23,938 nucleotides of DNA from Gemmatimonadota bacterium (GTDB taxonomy: Bacteria > Latescibacterota > UBA2968 > UBA8231). The notes under the pieces are model-generated. The model did not search any database and was not told the origin of the DNA. It was given only the letters and a program-made list of their open reading frames with translations. The first letter of the stretch is position 1; each line of letters starts with the position of its first letter. The stretch covers positions 1-23,938 of the forward strand of contig JAPPEF010000255.1 of NCBI GenBank assembly GCA_028875335.1, written 5' to 3'. Of the stretch, positions 15,897 to 23,492 are shown in pieces. The position numbers and the translations under genes are program-made.

Positions 15897-17144
15897 TCAG
15901 CGATACAGTTGGCCGTGATCGTCAAACACCATCTCGGCCAGTGCGCCGGTTTGCTCTAGGTCGGGATGGTCGCCGAACTCTCGCAGTAGGCTTGCGGATA
16001 GGTGAATGTGGCCGATGTCGAGGGTGTTTTTGATGCGGACGATGCGCGCTTGTTCGGGATGAGCGAGGTTTTGCACCGAGAGCGCGGCTTCAATGGCCTC
16101 GCGGTCGGTCTCCATGACGACGGGGATGTACGCGCGATTGAGGAAGGTAGTGGTGAAGACGTTGGCGTACGTGGCCTCGAAGTCGATGCGCTCGTACAGG
16201 CGGCGGGTGATGATGTCGGCGAGGCCGACGCCGTTGGCGTTGCCGTGGGTTTCGTCGGTTAGGTCGAGCACCACGATGCGGGCCACGCCCGGGGTCTCTG
16301 GCTCTTTGACGCCGGGCAGGAGCATGCGGCCGACGACGTTGGTGTCCATGCCCGTGCCCGAGATATTCTTGCCGATTTGTTCGATGATCAGCAGGTCGAT
16401 GCCTTGGACGAAGAGGCGGGGCATGGCGCGCCGCGCTTCCTCCAAAAGCTGCGGCTCGCGGCTTGGGAACTGCCCGGGTTGCAGGGCCTCGACGCGGAGC
16501 GTCTCTTCATAGGCGTTTTCGACGATGGCTAGCCCCATGAGGATTGGCGCTTTGTCGAGGATGCAGCGACCCCAAGCCGGGATCAGGCGGGCGAGGCTCT
16601 CGGCACCACCGGCGTGGGCGATGGTCGCACCTTTGTGGCTGCCTAGGCCAATGGTCATCATCTTCATCAGGCCGCTCTCAAAGGTCCCGCGAAAGGACGT
16701 GTGCGGCTTGACGCGGTTGATGAGCACCACGCCGTCAGCTTCGGTGGCGAGCCGGTTGAGCAGCACGGGGGTGCCGTCGTCGAGTTGGGCTACCTCGACG
16801 ACGGCCATAGTTGCCTCGACCGGACAGCCCATGCTCTCGGCGTCGAGACCGTAGCTGGCTAGCACCTGCTTTTGGCCTTCAGCAGTAGCGCCGCCGTGAC
16901 TGCCCATAGCCGGCAACAGGAACGGCTTGCCTCCGGCCTCTTTGACGCAGTCGATGACAGTGCGGGTGATGAGCGGGATATTGGCGATGCCGCGGCTGCC
17001 GCCCGTAACGGCGATTCGCGCACCGGGAGCGATGGCATCGGCTAGACCGGCACTCGCTAGCTGACGGCGCACTTCGCCGGCCACGTCGGCAAGCGAGTCG
17101 CTGGCAAAGTGCTGCTTGACGGGAGCCATTTGCGGTAGTTGCAC
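15897..17144 (-). CDS. LarA-like (DUF2088) racemase/epimerase family protein
   Basis: This 415-aa protein belongs with the nickel-dependent lactate racemase LarA and its homologues. In that family a pincer nickel nucleotide cofactor carries out hydride transfer on alpha-hydroxy acids. Residues matching the family's active-site pattern are visible: Arg51 in GGSRGIAN, His83 in GSHGGATAEGQ, His148 in VKPHTSFRG, Lys161 in GLMKMM (the position where LarA binds its cofactor) and His170 in GLGSHKGA. These assignments are by pattern, not alignment. The start is GTG, with GAGG upstream, 11 bases after the ThDP beta-subunit gene. Position in a four-gene operon implies a substrate related to a 2-oxo or 2-hydroxy acid. 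larB, larC and larE are not in the window. The protein could be a non-racemase homologue. Confidence 0.85.
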   Translation of the reverse strand: MQLPQMAPVKQHFASDSLADVAGEVRRQLASAGLADAIAPGARIAVTGGSRGIANIPLITRTVIDCVKEAGGKPFLLPAMGSHGGATAEGQKQVLASYGLDAESMGCPVEATMAVVEVAQLDDGTPVLLNRLATEADGVVLINRVKPHTSFRGTFESGLMKMMTIGLGSHKGATIAHAGGAESLARLIPAWGRCILDKAPILMGLAIVENAYEETLRVEALQPGQFPSREPQLLEEARRAMPRLFVQGIDLLIIEQIGKNISGTGMDTNVVGRMLLPGVKEPETPGVARIVVLDLTDETHGNANGVGLADIITRRLYERIDFEATYANVFTTTFLNRAYIPVVMETDREAIEAALSVQNLAHPEQARIVRIKNTLDIGHIHLSASLLREFGDHPDLEQTGALAEMVFDDHGQLYR

Positions 17145-17155
17145 GGCAGGTACCT

Positions 17156-17725
17156 CTATCCTTCGCCGACTAGGGCAGTGCGCAGACGCTGGGCGCGCTC
17201 GCCGATCGGCAGGGCCGGTTTGGGCACCGGCTCGGTGGCCGGGGCGATTTTCCAGATAAAGACGACCGGGCCTTCTTCCGCAAAGTGCTGGTCGAGCTTG
17301 GCGTCGAAGTCCTCGTCGGTGCTGATGGTATAGACGCGCTGGAGGCCGGCCCCACGGCAGATTTGCTCGTAGTCGATAAAGGCAGCGCCGGGCACGGGTT
17401 GACTGCCGGTGACTTCGTACGTGCCGTTTTCAGTGATGACGAGGGTTAGATTGGGGGCCGGGCACTGGGCCAAGGTGACGAGGACGCCCAGCGACATCAG
17501 GGTGCTGCCGTCGCCATTGATGCACAAGACCCGGCGCTCGGGTTGGGCAATGGCCAAGCCCAGCGCAAAGTCGGCGGCGTGGCCCATGGCGCTTTCGACG
17601 TGGGCAAAGTCTAACGGGCCGTCGGAGTGCGCGGCCCAAGGCATGGCCACGCTCATAGTGGTGACCACGACTTCGTCCGTGCGCTTGGCGGCTAGTTTTG
17701 CGAGGCAGGTGTATTTGTCGAGCAT
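17156..17725 (-). CDS. ThDP-dependent decarboxylase beta subunit (sulfopyruvate/phosphonopyruvate decarboxylase type)
   Basis: This 189-aa protein is the diphosphate-binding half of a thiamine-diphosphate enzyme. The ThDP motif is complete: GDGS at residues 71-74 and Asn100 in ITENGTYEVTGSQP. Length and sequence fit the beta subunit of two-subunit decarboxylases such as ComE of sulfopyruvate decarboxylase. Such enzymes turn a 3-substituted pyruvate into an aldehyde plus CO2. Its ATG follows the alpha-subunit stop by one base, so the two are translationally coupled. The substrate cannot be read from sequence. Phosphonopyruvate, sulfopyruvate or another 2-oxo acid are all possible, and no phosphonate or sulfonate genes are nearby. 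Confidence 0.88.
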   Translation of the reverse strand: MLDKYTCLAKLAAKRTDEVVVTTMSVAMPWAAHSDGPLDFAHVESAMGHAADFALGLAIAQPERRVLCINGDGSTLMSLGVLVTLAQCPAPNLTLVITENGTYEVTGSQPVPGAAFIDYEQICRGAGLQRVYTISTDEDFDAKLDQHFAEEGPVVFIWKIAPATEPVPKPALPIGERAQRLRTALVGEG

Positions 17726-17726
17726 C

Positions 17727-18221
17727 TTATGCAGTCTCCGCGACGAGCAGCACAGCGGTTGGCAGCGAGGTTTCTCGGGCCTTGGCGAACGCGGCGTCGA
17801 TCTGGCCGCAGTCGTCGTCGGTGTGCATGGCGGTGTAGGGGATGTTCCAAGCCTTGAGAGTCGGCTCGAAGAAGGTGGCGGCCGTATCGACTCGGGGGGC
17901 ACCTGGGGCCATAGTCGCGTAGCCGCGATAGCCGACGAGCATAACGAGGGGAATGCCCATGTTGTAGGCCGTGCCGCGCAAGGCGTCGCCGGCCTCCAAA
18001 AAGCCCGTATTCTGGATCAGCACCAGCGGATGGGCACCGCCCAAATACAGGCCGGAGGCCAATCCATACGCCTCGCCCTCGCGGCTGGTGAGGATTACTT
18101 CGATGGTGTCGTGGTCCCACAGGCGCTCGTACAGGACGCACGAGCCGTTGTCTGGGACTCCCAATACGTGCGTAATGCCGTGCCGTTCGAGGGCGGCGAT
18201 GATCTTGGCGGCGCTGATCAC
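17727..18221 (-). CDS. ThDP-dependent decarboxylase alpha subunit (sulfopyruvate decarboxylase type)
   Basis: This 164-aa protein is the pyrimidine-binding half of the enzyme completed by the following gene. It begins VISAAKIIAALERHGITHVLGVPDNGS, the usual start of ComD-like subunits. The SREGEAYGLASGLYLGG segment holds the cofactor-activating Glu (Glu48 or Glu50). QNTGFLEAGDALRG and GIPLVMLVGYRG follow, both typical of sulfopyruvate decarboxylase alpha chains. The start is GTG 18221, four bases after the stop of the RidA-type gene. The frame is open further upstream, but that part overlaps the RidA-type gene and does not resemble a protein. In cells the two subunits should assemble as alpha-beta pairs with ThDP bound at the interface. 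Confidence 0.88.
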   Translation of the reverse strand: MISAAKIIAALERHGITHVLGVPDNGSCVLYERLWDHDTIEVILTSREGEAYGLASGLYLGGAHPLVLIQNTGFLEAGDALRGTAYNMGIPLVMLVGYRGYATMAPGAPRVDTAATFFEPTLKAWNIPYTAMHTDDDCGQIDAAFAKARETSLPTAVLLVAETA

Positions 18222-18225
18222 GGGC

Positions 18226-19422
18226 TTACTCGGCGAAGATCGCACGGGTGGCGATGCCGCTCTGATGGCCTTCCTGCTGGATGCCGCCGATAAACTGGGC
18301 GGTGCGGCCAGCCGGTGAGGTACCTTCATAGTACGCGCTGAAGGACTCGTTGAAGGCGACCAAGCCAGCGCGATTTTGCGCGGAGTCGGCACCGGCGACG
18401 ATGTACGCGTTGTTGAAGACGCCGTCCTCTTTGAGACCCGCGCCGCCTGCTTCCTTGATCCGGGCGTCGAGCGTGCCGAGCTGTTGGCCGGCGTCGCTGC
18501 CCCCGACGGCTGAGACGTGGACTTCGCGCACGCCGTGGTGGCACAAGCCCGCCCAGGTCGAGAAGCCGTCCTCGATCTGCCCCGAGCGCACGATTTCGAC
18601 CTCGCCGGAGACCACGCGCGGCTGCGGCTCGACGATGCCGTCGAGGTTAGGGATCCGCGACACCGGGTAAATCAGGCCGGCGGGCCGGTCGTCGCCGTAG
18701 TACTCCGCAAAGACTTGGCGGGTGGTCTCGATGCGCTCCCAAGTTTTGTCCGGCGCGTCATCTACTGCCACGAGGATCTCCATGAATACGGTCTGCTTTT
18801 TGAAGTCAACGCCTTGCTCGGCAAAGGGCTTGGCGTATTGCTCTTCGAGGACGAAGCGCATTTCTTCGGCCAAGTCGTCGCCGAGCGTGGTAATCATTTC
18901 GCCGTCCCGCTGGTGCATGACCGAGGCACCCGAGGGCTGGTGGTCGACCCAAGTGCCGTAGTCGATTGTGCCACCGCTGATGGAGACGGTCTCGCCAGCG
19001 CAGGCCTTGATCTGGATCTCAAAGAGGGCCGCTGGGTCTGGGAAACCTTCCGGGTGAGTAAAGCGGGCCATGCGGTTGGAGCGCATGGGACCGCCGGTGA
19101 CGGCTGCGATCATGGCTCCGTAGCAGGCGTTGAAGTCGTTTTTGCGCTGGTCGCACTCGTCGCGGTCGGCAGAAGGGGTGGTCCACAAGACATCGGTTTT
19201 GTACACGTCGGACCAGTGGACGCCGCAAATTTCGAGGCCCTTGTTGAGGTTTTCAATGGTACCGAACCACTCCGAGCCGACGTCGTTGGCGTATTGGGTG
19301 CCGACGTTGCCCGAAGGCTCGACTAGGCGCACGACGTGGCCATTGTCGTCGGTGATGATCACTTCGGTGGGGTTGGAAAAAATGGCGATGGGGTTGTGGC
19401 GGACGATATTGACTTGGGCCAT
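18226..19422 (-). CDS. Three-domain RidA/YjgF-like protein
   Basis: RidA proteins are small trimeric enzymes that hydrolyse reactive enamines/imines; relatives act on other imine-like compounds. A normal RidA is about 130 aa. This protein has 398 and appears to hold three such units. Unit 1 (about 1-140) has NLNKGLEICGVHWSDVYKTDV and PAALFEIQIKA. Unit 2 (about 145-275) has MRFVLEEQYAKPFAEQGVD, VFMEILVA and a tail RPAGLIYPV. Unit 3 (about 280-398) has REVHVSAVGG, FNNAYIVAG and GRTAQFIGGIQQEG. Each unit ends in the region where RidA carries its substrate-binding Arg. The ATG at 19422 has GAGGAG close upstream. It is the first gene of an operon with the ThDP decarboxylase and LarA-like genes. 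The three-domain reading is inferred by eye. Confidence 0.75.
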   Translation of the reverse strand: MAQVNIVRHNPIAIFSNPTEVIITDDNGHVVRLVEPSGNVGTQYANDVGSEWFGTIENLNKGLEICGVHWSDVYKTDVLWTTPSADRDECDQRKNDFNACYGAMIAAVTGGPMRSNRMARFTHPEGFPDPAALFEIQIKACAGETVSISGGTIDYGTWVDHQPSGASVMHQRDGEMITTLGDDLAEEMRFVLEEQYAKPFAEQGVDFKKQTVFMEILVAVDDAPDKTWERIETTRQVFAEYYGDDRPAGLIYPVSRIPNLDGIVEPQPRVVSGEVEIVRSGQIEDGFSTWAGLCHHGVREVHVSAVGGSDAGQQLGTLDARIKEAGGAGLKEDGVFNNAYIVAGADSAQNRAGLVAFNESFSAYYEGTSPAGRTAQFIGGIQQEGHQSGIATRAIFAE

Positions 19423-19458
19423 GAGCTCCTCGGTCGATTTTGTGAAAGGTTGTCGCGA

Positions 19459-19464
19459 ATTATA
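19459..19464 (-). promoter_or_regulatory. Candidate -10 element of the RidA-decarboxylase-LarA operon
   Basis: A perfect TATAAT on the minus strand lies 37 bases upstream of the first gene's ATG, in the 90-base divergent spacer with the glycosyltransferase gene. No good -35 lies 16-18 bases away, so an activator may be needed, or the match may be chance. Confidence 0.35.
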
Positions 19465-19512
19465 TTGCAAAAAATAGGCGCTCTGCCGACGATAGACAAT
19501 AGGGAGGGGCGA

Positions 19513-20193
19513 ATGTCCACCTGCGCCGTACTCTTTGCCAAAAAACCAGCCCCCGGAGCGGTCAAGACTCGGCTCCAGAGCCATTTGAGTGCCCGTGACG
19601 CCGCGCGTCTGTACGAGGCCCTGCTGCTGGATTGCGCCACTGCGCTGCACGCGACCCATGCCGTGACCAAGGTCATCGCGTTTGCCCCAGCCGATGCAGA
19701 AGAGTCCCTACGCACCCTACTGACTCCGATTGGATCCTTCGAATACGTTCCCCAGTCCGAAGGCGATCTAGGGCAGCGGATGGAGGGTCTGATGCAGTGG
19801 GGGGTTGTGCAGGGAGCTGAACGAGTGGTCCTCGTCGGCTCGGACAGTCCTTCTCTGCCGGCCGCGTACATTGACGAGGGGCTGGCGCTCTTGTGCGAGA
19901 AGGAGGTGGTCTTGGGTCCGAGCACGGACGGCGGCTACTACTTGGTGGGCCGACGCAAAGGGGAAAGCCGGATATTCCAAGACGTGGCTTGGAGCACTGG
20001 GATGGTGCTTGAGCAAACCCTAGCGCGCTTGGGGAAGCAGACGCTCGGCCTGCTGCCGCCTTGGTACGATGTGGATACGCCTGCTGATGCTGGGTTCCTA
20101 AAGGTGCATCTCGAAGCTCTAGCTCGGTCGGGTAGTACTCAAGGACAGCACAGTTTGGCCGTGCTGCGCGACCTCGCGCTGCCGCTGCCTTAG
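19513..20193 (+). CDS. TIGR04282/DUF2064 family glycosyltransferase-like protein
   Basis: This 226-aa cytoplasmic protein belongs to the family often annotated as arsenosugar-biosynthesis glycosyltransferase, with a GT-A/MobA-like nucleotide-sugar fold. The N-terminal motif AKKPAPGAVKTRL (about residues 9-21) is the family hallmark. It is followed by RLYEALLLDC, EGDLGQRM, LVGSDSPSLP with the Asp of the metal site, and GPSTDGGYYLVG. The C-terminal PPWYDVDTPAD is also conserved. ATG 19513 is chosen for the GAGGGG just upstream; the open frame extends to 19336, but that part overlaps the divergent promoter region. No arsenic genes are nearby, so the substrate is open. Its stop codon overlaps that of the convergent NYN gene by four bases. 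Confidence 0.88.
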   Translation: MSTCAVLFAKKPAPGAVKTRLQSHLSARDAARLYEALLLDCATALHATHAVTKVIAFAPADAEESLRTLLTPIGSFEYVPQSEGDLGQRMEGLMQWGVVQGAERVVLVGSDSPSLPAAYIDEGLALLCEKEVVLGPSTDGGYYLVGRRKGESRIFQDVAWSTGMVLEQTLARLGKQTLGLLPPWYDVDTPADAGFLKVHLEALARSGSTQGQHSLAVLRDLALPLP

Positions 20194-20828
20194 CGGTCGG
20201 CTCCTCTGCGGAACAAGGCTTCCCACTGATCTAGTTCGCTGGGGTTGAGTGGTGGGTGAGATTCGGTGCCGTCGCGGTCGGGCGCAGGTGTGCTCGGCTC
20301 CTCGTTGGCTTCCTTGCGGAATAAGGTTTCCCACTGATCTAGTTCGCCCGGATCTAAGGACGGATTGGCTTCGGTGCCGTCGCGGGCGGGCGTAGGCGTG
20401 GGTTCGCTCGGTGCCTGAACAGGCCCTGTGAGTTCGTCGAGAAAATCCTCAGAACAGGTCGAGCGAATCTTGTGGCGCGCGGCGCAGCGCTGGACTGCGC
20501 GGTCCGAGCTGATGACCCGCAGCCACTTGGCACCGTGTTTTTTTTCGACCGCCTGGGCGATTAGGTCGTCGGCCTGCTCGGGGTAGCGCGAGAATTCTAT
20601 GGTGACGTGTGGGCTGCTTGCACTCGCTGCGCTCGGCGATTCGCCAATGCCGTCGTAGTACAGCGTAATGTGCTTGTCGGCGCGGCGGCCGTAGGCAACT
20701 AGTGCCTGCTGCAAGCGGTTGCGCGCTCGTTCCAGCGTGTCGTCTCGACCTTGAAAGAGTTGGCTCGCTTTGATGAGGTTGTAGCCGTCTATGAGCAGGT
20801 GCTCTCTCTTGGTGGCCACCGCTGCCAT
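20190..20828 (-). CDS. NYN-domain (YacP/Rae1-like) ribonuclease family protein
   Basis: This 212-aa protein carries an NYN (PIN-like) nuclease domain at residues about 8-150. It has LLIDGYNLI with the catalytic Asp14, ITLYYDGIGES, a segment ending YPEQADDLIAQAV, and VISSDRAVQRCA with the second acidic site. The closest characterised relative is the ribosome-associated mRNA endonuclease Rae1/YacP. The C-terminal 60 residues are low-complexity and acidic. They contain the same unit twice, LDPGELDQWETLFRKEA and LNPSELDQWEALFRRGA, each preceded by a Pro-rich linker and DGTE. The ATG start is two bases after the GHMP kinase stop, so the pair is co-transcribed. The frame is open upstream but overlaps the kinase gene. 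Confidence 0.87.
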   Translation of the reverse strand: MAAVATKREHLLIDGYNLIKASQLFQGRDDTLERARNRLQQALVAYGRRADKHITLYYDGIGESPSAASASSPHVTIEFSRYPEQADDLIAQAVEKKHGAKWLRVISSDRAVQRCAARHKIRSTCSEDFLDELTGPVQAPSEPTPTPARDGTEANPSLDPGELDQWETLFRKEANEEPSTPAPDRDGTESHPPLNPSELDQWEALFRRGADR

Positions 20829-20830
20829 CC

Positions 20831-22672
20831 TCACGCGAGATGGATGCCTTGGGCATTGAGCTGATAGGAGACCACTCTGCTGTTGGCAAAGGCCGCGTGT
20901 TGGCGCAGCTTGTCGAGCCTTGAGCGCAACTCGTCTGCTTGCCCTTCGGCAGCGATGAGGAGGGCAAAGCCGCCGCCGCCTGCTCCAGTGAGAAGCCCGC
21001 CCTCGGTCAGGTTGGCGATCTGCGGATTTTCGAAAAGGTGCTGCAAGGCGTCGTTGGTAGCCTGGGGGTCGAGGATGCAGCGCAACTGCCAGTAGCGATT
21101 GGCCAGTCGCCCGAGGTCGGCATATGCACCTGCGCACAGCGCGGCCACCATGCCGTCGTGAATGGCCAGCGACTCGTGGATGGCTCCATAGCGCTGGCCA
21201 TCCCGCGATAGATAGGCGTCGAGGACGACGTTGAGGCCGCGGGTTGCCGAGCGCGATATCCCCGTGTCGAAGAGCACGACTCGCTCGGTGAACAAGCACT
21301 CGTTCACCTCTGTGAGGAATGTGCGCTCGGGCGCGGGCAGGCCGTCGGTCGGCGGCGCGTAGAAATTCTTGATGGCCGAGGGGCCGCCGCTGGCACCGCG
21401 CGCATCTTGCCAACCGCTGTTGAGGCCGAGGCTTTGTTCGAGCATGAGGCTTTGGTCGTAGAGGCCGGGGTACTCGCACGCGGTCGCGGCGTAGGGGTGG
21501 CCGGAGAGGTGGTAGAGCATTTTGAGAATGGCGGCGGACAAGACGCCGCTGGTTCCTAGACCGGACCCTTGTAGAACCTTACTGCTGGTGGTGATTTCCA
21601 AGCCACCGCCGCCGGTGAAGGCGGCGATGTCTTGGATGACGTCTGTGGAATTCGGCCGGACGATGCCCGCGTGTACTAGCCCTTGCTTGACCAACCGCAG
21701 GGCTTCGTCGCCGCTGCGGCGGTAGGCAAAGAATAGCTCGCTGACGGTCGCGGCCGAGCTATGTTTGTTCACCTCAAAGTCGGCCTTGAAGCCCCGGGAG
21801 CGGGAGCGGAGGATGAGTTGGGGTTCGGGCAGCCTCCTCGCGGTGACTTCCAACGGTGGTTGGGCGCGCTCTTCTGGGTCTTGTTGCAGATTGACGGCGA
21901 TATTGAGGGTTTTTCCCCCCTGTTCCTTGCTGCGCAGGTGATTGTCCGAGGCATTGGCGCTGGAAATCCCTAGGCGCAGGGGCGATTGGATGCAAAAGGC
22001 TTGCTCGTAAGCCGCTTCGGTCATGCGCGGCGCGGCGGCGCGGCCACTGTCGAGAGCGGCCAAGCTGCGCTGGAGGTCGATGCTCTGTAGTTGATTGATC
22101 CGCGCCTCGTAGGCTGCGGCCAGTTTGTCGATGTGCTTGGCTTCTTTGAGTTGGACAATGTCTTGGCCGTCAATGCAGCAGGGCGGTAGCGCTCGCCGCC
22201 AGGCCCGCGACTCGGCGGCGAGTGTCCGGTAGATGTCGGCCATGATGCGGGCGACGCGCATGCCGCGCAGGCAGCGGGCCGAGGCATCGCATTCTTCTAG
22301 GTAAGCATTGAGGCGTTTGAGCACCTGCAAGAGCGCCTTGGGGGATTCGGGAGGCAAGAGGCGCAGCAATTGGCGGTGGTCGAGATCTACCAAGCCATCG
22401 ACTAAATCGACGGTTAGCTGCGGCAGCTCTCTGGCGACCTCATCGCCGAAGAGATCCTCCCACTCTCGGGGCGTAGTTGACGCGAGGAGCGCGTCGATGG
22501 CCGCAGGGGTCTCTAGGCGGGACAAAAGCGCCCGATTGAAGAGCAGATCGCGAAGGAAGCGGCGCTTTTCCTCGGGTTTGCCGGTCCGCGCCGGGTCGAG
22601 GATGTGGTCGACGAGCGATTGGACTTCGCGCAGATCAGCGGCTTGTTCAAGGCGTTCGAGGAATGCTTTCAT
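20831..22672 (-). CDS. GHMP-family sugar kinase (fucokinase-like C-terminal domain) with helical N-terminal extension
   Basis: This 613-aa protein has a C-terminal kinase domain (about 225-613) of the GHMP superfamily, closest in style to L-fucokinase/FKP and heptose kinases. It shows SPLRLG at 230-235, GGKTLNIAVNL, the ATP-phosphate loop GSGLGTSGVLSAA (368-380), and the C-terminal GAGGGGFALLI. Where fucokinases have GGWTDTPP for sugar binding, this protein reads ISSANASDNH (236-245), so the substrate may differ. Residues 1-220 are helical, rich in Leu/Arg/Asp, and match nothing I recognise; there is no pyrophosphorylase half as in FKP. ATG 22672 is preferred over TTG 22711 because a TATAAT at 22714-22719 would place the transcript start downstream of that TTG. 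The NYN gene follows by two bases. Confidence 0.82.
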   Translation of the reverse strand: MKAFLERLEQAADLREVQSLVDHILDPARTGKPEEKRRFLRDLLFNRALLSRLETPAAIDALLASTTPREWEDLFGDEVARELPQLTVDLVDGLVDLDHRQLLRLLPPESPKALLQVLKRLNAYLEECDASARCLRGMRVARIMADIYRTLAAESRAWRRALPPCCIDGQDIVQLKEAKHIDKLAAAYEARINQLQSIDLQRSLAALDSGRAAAPRMTEAAYEQAFCIQSPLRLGISSANASDNHLRSKEQGGKTLNIAVNLQQDPEERAQPPLEVTARRLPEPQLILRSRSRGFKADFEVNKHSSAATVSELFFAYRRSGDEALRLVKQGLVHAGIVRPNSTDVIQDIAAFTGGGGLEITTSSKVLQGSGLGTSGVLSAAILKMLYHLSGHPYAATACEYPGLYDQSLMLEQSLGLNSGWQDARGASGGPSAIKNFYAPPTDGLPAPERTFLTEVNECLFTERVVLFDTGISRSATRGLNVVLDAYLSRDGQRYGAIHESLAIHDGMVAALCAGAYADLGRLANRYWQLRCILDPQATNDALQHLFENPQIANLTEGGLLTGAGGGGFALLIAAEGQADELRSRLDKLRQHAAFANSRVVSYQLNAQGIHLA

Positions 22673-22713
22673 GCGCGTCAGTAGAAGGCGAGGGTGCGCT
22701 GCGATTGGCAAAA

Positions 22714-22719
22714 ATTATA
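22714..22719 (-). promoter_or_regulatory. Candidate -10 element of the GHMP kinase-NYN operon
   Basis: A perfect TATAAT on the minus strand lies 42 bases upstream of the chosen ATG, in the 69-base gap after the DUF1684 gene. A T-rich tract lies directly upstream, but there is no good -35. It decides between the two possible starts of the kinase gene. Confidence 0.4.
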
Positions 22720-22741
22720 CGCAAAAAACGCGCGCCACGCA

Positions 22742-23362
22742 TCAGGGAGGGGCGGCAGCGGGCATGAGTTCGCCAGCCTCGATTGCGAACTCGAGGTAGT
22801 TTTGTCGCGGAGGCAGCGGGCAGATATAAATGGGATTGTACGCGCAGTATGGGTTATAAGCGTTATTGAAGTCAATGGCGTACATGCCATCGTCCTCCCG
22901 CATTAGGCGTGCGTAACGCCCGCCCCCATACGTGGTGTGGCCGTTGGTCAGATCCTTGAAGAAGATCTCCGTTTCGCCGGTTTGTGGGCTGCGGTACACC
23001 TCCAGCCAAAAATCGTTTTCGCCGAAGGCCGAAACAAAGCGTCCGAATCGCTCGAGTTCGGTGGTGGTGCCGTCGGTATTGGGGATTTCGACGATGCGCT
23101 GGCGGCCGTAGATGTGCAGTTCGCCCCGCAGGCGATAGCGGAGGTCAATGGGATAGTACGCAAGTTGCTCAAAGCGGGCGCGCTGTGCTGGCAGCAGCGG
23201 CGAGTCCTCGCTTTTGAGCAGGCTGTCCTTGGCGGCGCGGAGCGCTTCGATCTGGGATCGGATGGAGTCATCGGCTGAGGCAGACCCCAAGGACAGGGAT
23301 AGACAGCAAGCGATGGCGTAGAGTGGGGTTTGGCGCGCCGCAATGAATAGGTTCTCAAGCAT
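22742..23362 (-). CDS. DUF1684 family exported protein
   Basis: This 206-aa protein of the DUF1684 family has no established function. The N-terminus (MLENLFIAARQTPLYAIACCLSLSLGSASADDS) is an export signal. It may be cleaved after ASA, or AIAC may act as a weak lipobox. The mature part has the family's conserved end: FFKDLTNGHTTYGGGRYARL, IDFNNAYNPYCAYNPIYICPLPP with its two Cys residues, and NYLEFAIEAGE. The central strands (RLRGELHIYG..., FGRFVSAFGEN, FWLEVYRS) fit a lipocalin-like beta structure. The ATG is preceded by AGGAA at eight bases. It is divergent from the SDR gene. Confidence 0.88.
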   Translation of the reverse strand: MLENLFIAARQTPLYAIACCLSLSLGSASADDSIRSQIEALRAAKDSLLKSEDSPLLPAQRARFEQLAYYPIDLRYRLRGELHIYGRQRIVEIPNTDGTTTELERFGRFVSAFGENDFWLEVYRSPQTGETEIFFKDLTNGHTTYGGGRYARLMREDDGMYAIDFNNAYNPYCAYNPIYICPLPPRQNYLEFAIEAGELMPAAAPP

Positions 23363-23383
23363 AGCAAATGTTCCTCTCGGTCT

Positions 23384-23412
23384 ATTTTAGCGTCAATTTG
23401 CTACCGCATCAA
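23384..23412 (-). promoter_or_regulatory. Candidate sigma-70 promoter of the DUF1684 gene
   Basis: On the minus strand TTGATG (23407-23412) and TAAAAT (23384-23389) are separated by 17 bases, matching consensus at four and five of six positions. The ATG at 23362 would have a leader of about 15 bases. Confidence 0.45.
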
Positions 23413-23439
23413 ATAGCCTGATTGACCGGCCATGCCGTC

Positions 23440-23466
23440 TTGTCCCCCCTTTCCGGCCGCTATAGA
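23440..23466 (+). promoter_or_regulatory. Candidate promoter of the SDR gene
   Basis: TTGTCC (23440-23445) and TATAGA (23461-23466) are 15 bases apart on the plus strand, a short but possible spacing. The transcript would start near 23473, just ahead of the AGGAGG ribosome site at 23480-23485. Confidence 0.35.
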
Positions 23467-23492
23467 TTCTGCGACAAACAGGAGGAAAATCT

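Noticed and set aside
18517..19326. Plus-strand open frame of 269 codons
   Set aside because: It is antisense to the triple-RidA gene and its composition is not protein-like for any family I know.
19336..19512. Upstream extension of the glycosyltransferase frame
   Set aside because: It overlaps the 5' end of the divergent RidA-type gene and its promoter region. ATG 19513 has a ribosome site.
20829..21479. Upstream extension of the NYN reading frame
   Set aside because: It lies wholly inside the GHMP kinase gene in another frame, is Arg/Pro-rich, and a good start exists at 20828.
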